Shown here piece by piece: positions 57,687 to 64,000 of a DNA stretch of 64,000 nt. Each line of letters opens with the position of its first letter. Position 1 is the stretch's first letter. The stretch comes from Myxococcales bacterium (GTDB lineage Bacteria > Myxococcota_A > Polyangia > Polyangiales > Polyangiaceae). A model generated the notes under the pieces. It worked only from the letters and a program-made list of their open reading frames with translations. It was not told the DNA's origin and made no database searches. Location: positions 185,248-249,247 of the forward strand of contig JADKKK010000011.1 in NCBI GenBank assembly GCA_016720545.1, in the 5' to 3' direction. Position numbers and translations under genes: made by a program.

Positions 57687-57719
57687 ACGGCGCGCCTCCC
57701 TCGGGAGTGCGCGCCGTCT
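57687..57719. terminator. strong bidirectional hairpin terminator
   Basis: A 9-bp perfect outer stem ACGGCGCGC (57687-57695) / GCGCGCCGT (57709-57717) encloses a 5-bp inner stem CTCCC-TC-GGGAG. It lies between two convergent genes, 22 bp after the SnoaL-like stop and 57 bp from the MYXO-CTERM stop, so it probably ends both transcripts. T/A runs are short (CTT on one side, TTTTCC on the other). Confidence 0.75.
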
Positions 57720-57774
57720 TCGCGTGGCCGGTGCCGTCACGCGCCGGTAGGCCGAGCGCCGACGACCCCGCGCG

Positions 57775-59373
57775 CTACGCCGACCGGCGACGTCGCCGCG
57801 AGCCCGCGAGGACCGCGAGGCCGAGCCCGCCGAGCAAGAGCGCGCTGCTCGTGCCCGCGCCGCTCGCCGACGTGCTGCACCCGCTCGACGAGCTGCTCCC
57901 GCTGCGCCCTAGATCGTTGTCGGGCCCCGCGCCGCCGCCGGTCGGGCCGACCGAGCCCTCGCTGCGCTGCGGAGGGGGCGCCGTGTTGGTGGCCGGGGTG
58001 GCGTTGCCCTCGAGGTCCGGGTCCGTCGCCGAGGGCCCCTCGGGCTCCTCAGGGTCAACGCCGGGCGGGTTGGGATCGTTCGGGTTCGGGGGAGGCGGAG
58101 GCGGCTCGGTGCCCGCGTCGTCGGCCGGAGGCGCCGAGTCCGCGGCGCTCGCGTCGGGCGTGCCCGCGTCGGTGCCCGCCCCGCAGGTGCCGATCGCGCT
58201 GCTGGTGCTCGAGCAGACCTGCCCCGTGGGGCAGCGGTTCCCGCTCGCGCCGCGGCATCCCGCCTGGCACACCTTCGCGGCGCCGCAGACGCGGCCCGAC
58301 GTGGCCGAGCCGCAGTCGGAGTCGGTGTTGCAGCCGCAGGTCTTGTTCGCGAGGCAGGCCCCGCCCTTGCCGGACGCCTCGCAGTTGTCGAGCTTGCCGG
58401 CGGTGCACTCGACGCACTTGGTGAGGGCCGTGTCGCAGACGTTGCCGTTGCCGCAGTGGGTGTCAGCGAGGCAGTTGACGCACTGCTTGGTGGAAGGATC
58501 GCAGATGGGGAACGCGGGGTTCGTGCAGCCGCACACGCCGCCGTCCTGCACGGGGCCGGCGTCCTTCGGGGGCGGTGGGGCCGCGTCGGGCGCGGGTACG
58601 GGATTAGGCTTGCCCGTGTCCGGCGTCGACGCGTCGGAGTGGACCGTGCCGCCGCTGGTCGCGATGACGTAGGCGTCGGTAAAGCGCTTCAGCACCTTGA
58701 AGTAGAGGCTCGTGCCGCCGACGCCGGTCTTGCCGCCGCCCGACTCGCCGACCCACGGCGTGTACGTGTAGAGTGCAGCCGTCGCCGTGTTCTTCGGCAC
58801 GATCTCGACGCCGTCCTGCGACTTCTTCGCGAGACCGACCTTCCACCCCGAGATCGTGGAGCCGCCGTTCGCCTGCTTGTCCATCGACCTGCGCAGCGAG
58901 CCGGCCGCGCACGCCGCCTGGTTCGCGAAGCCGAGGTACTTGGGGCCGCACACCGGGCTGTCGGGGCAGCCGCACCCGAACGCGATGTCGGTCGTGGCGG
59001 TCGAGGCCTGAGTCTTGGAGATGAGCCCTTGCTCGAGCTGGAGCCTCGCGAGCAGCGCGATGGGGCTCACCTTGTAGCGGGCGCCCTCGGCGTGGAGGAT
59101 CTGCGCGGCGGTCTTGTTCTCCTCGGTGAACGACGCGAGGCCGGAGCGCGTGCCGTAGGGCGTCTTCTCGAGGAACTTCTGCACGTCGCCGACGGTCATG
59201 GTGCTCGTCGAGAGCTCCTCGTCGCTGATGACGTTGTTCTTGTCGAACTGGGCCTCGAGGGCGTCGTCTTGCGAGCCGCCCGTCGGCTCGTCCTCACTCA
59301 ACGCGGAGCAGGCGACGCCGCCCAACAAGAGGCCGAATCCAAGGACGCGAGCGACAGTGCCGGAGGTTCGCAT
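57775..59373 (-). CDS. MYXO-CTERM lipoprotein with possible lysozyme-like domain
   Basis: 532 residues; ATG at 59373 starts a lipoprotein signal (VLGFGLLLGGVAC). Residues ~60-225 (YKVSPIALLARLQLEQGLIS, FGCGCPDSPVCG, SLYFKVLKRFTDAYV) recall lytic transglycosylase/glucosaminidase-like folds in outline only; the catalytic Glu may be that of QLEQGL. Residues ~275-400 hold repeated Cys motifs (CVNCLADTHCGNGNVC, CVECTAG), like EGF/keratin-type disulfide modules. A D/P-rich linker follows, then the MYXO-CTERM signal (GCSTSASG, hydrophobic LLLGGLGLAVLAG, SRRRRRSA). Both a lipobox and MYXO-CTERM are present, which is unusual; one may be non-functional. Confidence 0.75.
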   Translation of the reverse strand: MRTSGTVARVLGFGLLLGGVACSALSEDEPTGGSQDDALEAQFDKNNVISDEELSTSTMTVGDVQKFLEKTPYGTRSGLASFTEENKTAAQILHAEGARYKVSPIALLARLQLEQGLISKTQASTATTDIAFGCGCPDSPVCGPKYLGFANQAACAAGSLRRSMDKQANGGSTISGWKVGLAKKSQDGVEIVPKNTATAALYTYTPWVGESGGGKTGVGGTSLYFKVLKRFTDAYVIATSGGTVHSDASTPDTGKPNPVPAPDAAPPPPKDAGPVQDGGVCGCTNPAFPICDPSTKQCVNCLADTHCGNGNVCDTALTKCVECTAGKLDNCEASGKGGACLANKTCGCNTDSDCGSATSGRVCGAAKVCQAGCRGASGNRCPTGQVCSSTSSAIGTCGAGTDAGTPDASAADSAPPADDAGTEPPPPPPNPNDPNPPGVDPEEPEGPSATDPDLEGNATPATNTAPPPQRSEGSVGPTGGGAGPDNDLGRSGSSSSSGCSTSASGAGTSSALLLGGLGLAVLAGSRRRRRSA

Positions 59374-59597
59374 GGGGTTCTCTCGGGGTGCCATGGCAGC
59401 CGCACGGCTGCAAGGAGGAAACGTGCGACTTGTGAGCTTAGTCTCCCACATTTTTCGGCGCCAGATGGTGCTTCGGTGATCCGGTCAGCGCCGCCCCACC
59501 CGGCGAAACGCGGAGACTCGGTGCGGCGCCCCTTGCGCTCGAGCCGCGTCTGCCCCGCCGCCCCTCATGCGGCGTTCCCCCGTGCTAGATCCGCGCG

Positions 59598-60830
59598 ATG
59601 AGCGACCCGCCTGACCTCGGGCTTCCGTCCCGAATCGTGCTCAACGATCCCTCGCCCTTCTTGTCCGCGGTCACGGCTTCGCCGTGGTCGCACGCCAACC
59701 TGGACGAGCTGGAGACCGTTGATATGTGGGCACTCGTCGCGCTGTGCGCCCTCGCGCGGCACGAGCGCTCCGAGGATGCGCGTTGCGACGTCTACCACCG
59801 CAGCGGCTCCGCAGCGGCTCGCTTCGCCCACGCGGTCGGATTCGACGCCGCCCGAGACGGCCGCGAGCCTCCTCGGTCGGAGGTCGAACGAACGGTCCCG
59901 ATCCAACGGGTCACCTTCGGACAGGCGCGCGTCGCGGAACGAATCGCACGACTCGCCGTGCCGAGCGACGACGAGTCCGAGTCACGAGACGCGCTCGCAT
60001 ATGTCATCGATGAGCTGCTACGGAACGTGATTCAGCACAGTGGAGATCCGCTCGGCGCGGTCGTAGGCGCGCAGCGCATGGCTGCAGGAAGAGGCGACTA
60101 CACTCGGGACACCGTCCAGGTGATCGTCGCGGATACCGGACGCGGCATCCTCGAGAGCCTGAGGCGCTTCCACAACGTGGAAACGGCCCAAGCGGCGCTC
60201 GAGAAGGCGATTCGTCCGCACATCTCAGGGACCTTTCCCGAGGGCCAAACGGGCAGTTTGAACAACGCGGGCCTCGGGCTGTTCTTCACCTCGGAGATGG
60301 CCAAGCTAACCGCCGGGCGCTTCCTGCTCGCCACGCGCGGAGCCAGCCTGCTGTTGACGAGTGACGATGCCGCAGGTACCCACCGCGCCCAGCTGCTTTC
60401 GCCGTCTGGCACGGGCTTCCCGGGTACGCTCGCCGTCTTCGAACTACCCCTCGAAGTCGTGGACCGCGATGCATTGCTCGACGTCATCCGAAATCGCGTC
60501 GACGAACGGACCCCGGGGCCCGGCACTCGCCGATGGTTGTCCTACGCGCCGCCGCCGCCCGACACCGAGCACCTGAGCGTTCGTGAGTGCTTGGACGATC
60601 CAGGCACGGCCGTTGCTTTTGGCGAGCGGGTTCGGGTCTTGGTAGCCGCCGGGCGCCCCGTGGCGCTCGACTTCCGAGACATGGGCATAGCCACCCAGAG
60701 CTTCCTCCACGCCCTACTCTTTCAGGCCGTCCGCGTCGGTTGGGCGATGGGCGCGCCCATCCACGTGATCGATGCGTCCAGCGCAGTTCGAAGTGGCCTC
60801 GACTACCTCGAGAGCTACGCGCTCAAGTAG
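59598..60830 (+). CDS. GHKL ATPase fused to STAS-like (DUF4325-type) domain
   Basis: 410 residues. GHKL motifs: N box VIDELLRNVIQHSG (136-149), G1 VADTGRGI (177-184), G2 GSLNNAGLGLFF (219-230), as in histidine kinases and anti-sigma kinases. A C-terminal segment (about 341-405: VRVLVAAGRPVALDFRDMGIATQSFLHALLFQAVR in outline) matches the STAS-like DUF4325 fold, an anti-anti-sigma-related module. Fusion of an anti-sigma-type kinase with a STAS-like partner suggests partner-switch signalling. Codon usage is less GC-biased than upstream genes, suggesting transfer. It is followed by a 525-bp gap and a vWA/PP2C/kinase set on the same strand. Confidence 0.8.
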   Translation: MSDPPDLGLPSRIVLNDPSPFLSAVTASPWSHANLDELETVDMWALVALCALARHERSEDARCDVYHRSGSAAARFAHAVGFDAARDGREPPRSEVERTVPIQRVTFGQARVAERIARLAVPSDDESESRDALAYVIDELLRNVIQHSGDPLGAVVGAQRMAAGRGDYTRDTVQVIVADTGRGILESLRRFHNVETAQAALEKAIRPHISGTFPEGQTGSLNNAGLGLFFTSEMAKLTAGRFLLATRGASLLLTSDDAAGTHRAQLLSPSGTGFPGTLAVFELPLEVVDRDALLDVIRNRVDERTPGPGTRRWLSYAPPPPDTEHLSVRECLDDPGTAVAFGERVRVLVAAGRPVALDFRDMGIATQSFLHALLFQAVRVGWAMGAPIHVIDASSAVRSGLDYLESYALK

Positions 60831-61355
60831 CAAGCAGCACGGAGTAGCCTGGGTGCCGTCGAACCGGCGACGTCGCCGTGACATAAACGTACACACGACT
60901 GTTGTGCCGTGTTCAGAGACCGCTGTGACCCAGCGTCCCTGGTGGATCCAGGGCGAGCTCACGAGCCGCGCGCGGCGCGCGGTGAGCCTCGAGGGCGGCC
61001 GGTCGCTCGCGCAGGTCGGGGATCGAGGCTCGGGAGGCCCGATCAGGCCCCGCAGAGGTTGCCCGCGCGCCCGGCGTCGTTCCTCATCGACAGAGCCGCG
61101 CTCGGCGTGAGGCAGGAGGCGCGCGTTGCGTCAGCGAGGATGTGAGACCCGATGCGCCGAGGGCGCGCGCATTTCCCCCCGGTGGCTGGGCCTCGGGACG
61201 CCCTCGGTGGCCTCTGGCCCGGGCCCCGCTCGGTGGCGGGCTCTCCCCCCAACCGCCAGGTCCAAGGACGGAGGTCAGTTTTTCGAGTGGCCATTGACAC
61301 CAACGTCGGTACCATCTGGGGAGCCCGGGGGGAGCCCGGACCTCCGGGAGATCCG
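60831..61355. other. intergenic region before the vWA/PP2C/kinase genes
   Basis: 525 bp. The first ~90 bp (ACATAAACGTACACACGAC at about 60880) is AT-richer and may hold a promoter; the rest is GC-rich with no convincing frame: the open stretches lack ribosome binding sites and known motifs. A TTGACA at about 61303 has no clear -10 at 17 nt. Nothing else is recognised. Confidence 0.4.
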
Positions 61356-62012
61356 ATGATGAGCAGCCTCGACAAGATGGAATTCGCGATGAACCAGGAG
61401 CCACGGTGCGCCTGCGTTTTGCTCCTCGATACCTCCGGGTCGATGGCCGGCGCCCCCATCGATGCGTTGAACGCAGCGCTGGTCGACTTTCAGGAGACCC
61501 TAGCCAGCGACTCGCTCGCGCGGCTTCGCGCCGAGATCGCGATAGTCACGTTCGACGTCGTTGCCCACGTCGCGCAAGACTTCGTGACCGCAGATGATTT
61601 TCGTGCGCCCACGCTTGTCGCGAGAGGCACGACGGCCATGGGCGAAGGGATCACCAAGGCGATCGCCTTGATCGATGCACGAAAGGCGACCTACAAGGCG
61701 AATGGGATCGATTACTACCGCCCATGGCTCTTCCTCATCACGGACGGGGCCCCGACCGACGACATTGAGTCCGCCAGGAAGCTCCTGCGGGCCGCGGCGG
61801 GAGAGAGCAAGCTCGCGTTCTTCGCCGTGGGCGTCGCCGGTGCGGATATGGGCGTCCTGCGGAGTCTCGCCGTAGGCTACGAGCCGGTCCAGCTGTCTGG
61901 TTTGAAATTCCAGGAAATGTTCGTCTGGCTCTCGAGCAGCTTGCGGAAGGTTTCGCAGAGCAAGGTCGGAGACCAGACCCCCCTCGCGCCGCCTTCGACA
62001 TGGACCGTGTGA
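61356..62012 (+). CDS. TerY-like vWA-domain protein
   Basis: 218 residues. ATG at 61356 (GGGAG at -7) is chosen over upstream starts because the conserved domain begins soon after. vWA fold with a complete MIDAS: DTSGSM (residues 25-30), Thr in RGTTAMGEG, Asp in ITDGAPTDD. Such a compact vWA protein next to PP2C and a kinase is the TerY of the TerY-P triad, described in tellurite-type stress and phage-related systems. It binds metal and probably a protein partner. The next gene starts 13 nt before its end. Confidence 0.85.
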   Translation: MMSSLDKMEFAMNQEPRCACVLLLDTSGSMAGAPIDALNAALVDFQETLASDSLARLRAEIAIVTFDVVAHVAQDFVTADDFRAPTLVARGTTAMGEGITKAIALIDARKATYKANGIDYYRPWLFLITDGAPTDDIESARKLLRAAAGESKLAFFAVGVAGADMGVLRSLAVGYEPVQLSGLKFQEMFVWLSSSLRKVSQSKVGDQTPLAPPSTWTV

Positions 62013-63241
62013 CGCGCGCGCAGGGCGTTGACGGTGTGCCGCAGTGGCGCGTGGTGGGCGCTTCCGTGCGGGGCTCAGGCCACGAACAGAGCGGTGCCGA
62101 GTGTCAGGACGCGCACGCGGTCGACGTGACGCTGGGGATGATGGTGGTTGCGGTAGCAGACGGAGCGGGCTCTGCCCGCTACGCGGCGTTGGGGTCGGCG
62201 GCCGCGGCGAGCGCCGCCCTTGACTCGGTCCGTGCCGAGCGAGCCCTGGGTCTCCCGCAGACCGAGAGCGCCTGGCGTGACTGCCTCGCCCGGGTCCTCG
62301 ACGGAGCGCGCGAAAGGCTGGTCCAGGAGGCACGCGAGCACGGCGCGGAGCTGAGGGAGTTCGCCACCACACTGCTGGTCGCCGTGGTCACGCCAGAGCT
62401 CCTGGTCGCCGCCCAGGTGGGGGACGGCGCTATCGTCGAGTTCGATGACACCACCCCTCCCACCGCACTAACGCGTCCCGAGCGTGGAGAGCACGTGAAC
62501 GAGACAACTTTTCTCACGTCGGAGGGTGCTGTCGAACAGGCGCAGTACGCCTTTCGCGCAGGAGCCCCGCGTACGCTGGCGCTCTTCACCGATGGCCTCC
62601 AACGCCTCGCGCTGCAGATGCCTCACGGGACCCCTCATCCGCCGTTCTTCGCAACCCTCATCGACTTCATGCAGGAGCGTCGAGGTGGAGCCGGCAGAAG
62701 AAGGTTTCCCGGCGGTTCCTCGGTGTCCGCACGGGTCCGCGAGCGCACCGACGACGACATCACGCTGGTCTGGCCCCCTTGTCGCCCCCAGCCGCGAACG
62801 CGCGTGATCGCGAGGTGCACGAGGCGGGTCGATCGGTTCGATCCCGCGACGCTGAAGGTGATTGGCAGCGGCGGCGAGGGCAAGGTTTGCGAATTTCCGC
62901 CCGACCCATCGCTGGTGGTGAAGTTGTTCAAAGAGCCCACCGACGAACATCGGCGGAAGCTCAGCGCGATGATCAAGAATCCACCCGCCGACCCGACGTC
63001 CGAGCGTGGTCATCGCAGCCTGGCATGGCCGATCGAGCTCGTCGTGAACGACGACGGCGGCGAGGTGCTCGGGTACCTCATGCCGAGGACGGCAGCGGGA
63101 ATGCGCCCGCTGGTCGACGTGTACACCCCGAAGCGACGCCATCAGGTGCTCGCCGGCTTTCACTACCGCTACCTGAGCCAGACAGCTGGCTTCGGTGTTC
63201 GAAGCACTTCATTCGAAGGGTTACGTCGTCGGGGATGTTAA
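62000..63241 (+). CDS. PP2C phosphatase joined to Ser/Thr kinase N-lobe (frame broken)
   Basis: 413 residues to the stop, but the last ~19 are an artefact of a frameshift near 63180. Residues 1-260 are a PP2C phosphatase with metal-binding Asp in GAECQDAHA, VADGAGSARYA, LFTDGLQRL, RTDDDITLV. A linker leads to a kinase N-lobe (about 280-395: VIGSGGEGKVCEF as P-loop, VVKLF as the Lys strand, GYLMPR). The kinase continues from 63186 in another frame. In related triads PP2C and kinase are separate genes; here they share one frame, so either a natural fusion or loss of a stop. A GTG inside (about 62803) could serve as a separate kinase start. Confidence 0.75.
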   Translation: MDRVTRAQGVDGVPQWRVVGASVRGSGHEQSGAECQDAHAVDVTLGMMVVAVADGAGSARYAALGSAAAASAALDSVRAERALGLPQTESAWRDCLARVLDGARERLVQEAREHGAELREFATTLLVAVVTPELLVAAQVGDGAIVEFDDTTPPTALTRPERGEHVNETTFLTSEGAVEQAQYAFRAGAPRTLALFTDGLQRLALQMPHGTPHPPFFATLIDFMQERRGGAGRRRFPGGSSVSARVRERTDDDITLVWPPCRPQPRTRVIARCTRRVDRFDPATLKVIGSGGEGKVCEFPPDPSLVVKLFKEPTDEHRRKLSAMIKNPPADPTSERGHRSLAWPIELVVNDDGGEVLGYLMPRTAAGMRPLVDVYTPKRRHQVLAGFHYRYLSQTAGFGVRSTSFEGLRRRGC

Positions 63242-64000
63242 CGAATCCAACGTCTGGGTCGGCGAGAACACGCTGGTTACCCTCATCGACACGGACTCGT
63301 TTCAGGTGCGAGGTGACAATGCGGGCGAAGTCTACCGGTGTTTCGTCGGTAAAGATGAGTTCACCCCACCGGAGCTTTCCGATGTGCCGTTCAAGGACGT
63401 CGAGCGAACGCGAGAGCACGACCACTTCGGGCTCGGGGTCTTGATTCACTACCTCCTGCTCGGAACACACCCGTTCCAGGGAACTTACCGTGGCCCCGGT
63501 GAGGCTCCGAGGATGAAGGAGAAGATCGCCAAAGGACTACTCCCGTACAGTATCCGGCGGAGCGTACCTCTTGACCGGGAGTACCCGAGCGTGCCGATCG
63601 ATGTGGTTCATCCCGACCTTCAGAGACTGTTCATGAGGTGCTTTGACGATGGCCACGCCGAGCCACTGCTTCGGCCGACCGCCCGTGACTGGCGCCGCGG
63701 GATCGCAGCAGCTCTCAAGGAACTTGGCCCCTGCAAAGCGCGAGCGCACCACTTCTATGGGAGCCATCTTCCGGAGTGCCCTTGGTGCGAGCACGTTCCA
63801 GACCTGTTTCCTGATCCTCCGACCGGCCGAGTGGCAACCGCCCGCGTCGTTGACGCCGGGGGCGCGACCAAGGGCACGACCGGCACGACCCCGTCCGGCG
63901 GAGCGACCCGAGGCACAGCCACGCAGGCAGTGTCAGGCAGGGTCAGAGTGGTGGGAGCGGGGAGCCCCGGGATTAGGCCTTGGCAACCCGTCCAGCCTCC
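63186..64000 (+). pseudogene. Ser/Thr kinase C-lobe of the TerY-P-like triad (3' part, frameshifted, cut by window end)
   Basis: An open frame without its own start, reading LASVFEALHSKGYVVGDVNESNVWV (in outline): catalytic loop GDVNESN in place of HRD-x-KPEN, then LIDTDSF in place of DFG, as in TerY-P-type kinases. It continues through FTPPEL and HDHFGLGVLIHYLLLGTHPFQG to a C-terminal Cys pair (PECPWCE) likely to bind zinc, then a Gly/Thr-rich tail running to the window edge. It continues the N-lobe at the end of the preceding gene. A 1-nt insertion or an 8-nt type deletion around 63173-63186 would explain the shift. Confidence 0.75.

Noticed and set aside
60831..61355. A gene upstream of the vWA protein reading from 61152 or 60909
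   Set aside because: Low-complexity Arg/Gly-rich translation, no ribosome binding site, and conserved vWA sequence begins only after 61356.

Overview
The window is chromosomal DNA of a very GC-rich member of the Myxococcota, most likely class Polyangia. The evidence is strong G/C bias at third codon positions, Ser/Thr kinases with the HRDVSPQN catalytic loop usual in this phylum, C-terminal MYXO-CTERM sorting signals, large sigma-54 activators fused to kinase, TPR, GAF or FHA modules, and many lipoproteins with Ala/Pro-rich linkers. These assignments come from reading translated motifs; no database search was run. Layout: 0-7 kb holds the end of a matrixin-like MYXO-CTERM protease and a coupled secreted protein, then aroE-xseA (minus), accC (plus), a small Cys-rich secreted protein, a tandem repeat and a lactonase-like lipoprotein. 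7.1-10.5 kb is the conserved translation block read leftward: tRNA-Thr(TGT), tRNA-Tyr, tRNA-Gly(TCC), tRNA-Thr(GGT), tuf, rpmG, tRNA-Trp, secE, nusG; rplK/rplA do not follow nusG. 10.7-18.1 kb has a TPR lipoprotein and a rightward kinase module (kinase with PEGA-like domains, PEGA-like membrane protein, kinase, lipoprotein). 18.2-30.8 kb has trmB, an outer-membrane-type lipoprotein, an Lhr helicase, a 1574-residue kinase-ATPase-WD40 protein and a TPR/barrel protein. 30.9-36.9 kb has an ECF sigma / zinc anti-sigma / STN-bactofilin-like membrane protein operon and a membrane protein-mutL-miaA run. 36.9-51.3 kb has a 1485-residue kinase/ATPase/TPR/GAF/sigma-54 activator, an outer-membrane protein, an alpha/beta hydrolase, PrkA kinase, a DUF6600-type lipoprotein, folK and an FHA/GAF sigma-54 activator. 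51.3-59.4 kb has a frameshifted HEAT-like lipoprotein, an FAD oxidoreductase / CysQ-like phosphatase / aldo-keto reductase operon, a SnoaL-like lipoprotein and a MYXO-CTERM protein. 59.6-64 kb is an accessory block, visibly less GC-biased: a GHKL ATPase fused to a STAS-like domain, then a vWA protein, a PP2C phosphatase and a Ser/Thr kinase, which together resemble the TerY-P phosphorylation triad. The kinase is split by a frameshift and runs off the right edge. The most striking unexplained signal is a repeat of about 75 bp in five copies (5.54-5.69 kb twice, 18.84, 19.10 and 32.77 kb). Its 3' end holds a Shine-Dalgarno and a start codon (ATGAAC or TTGAAC) inside a hairpin whose two arms change together between copies. 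Three copies supply the start codon of a real or plausible reading frame (leader ORF before trmB, the outer-membrane-type lipoprotein, the anti-sigma factor). It looks like a mobile translation-initiation element able to hide its own start codon.
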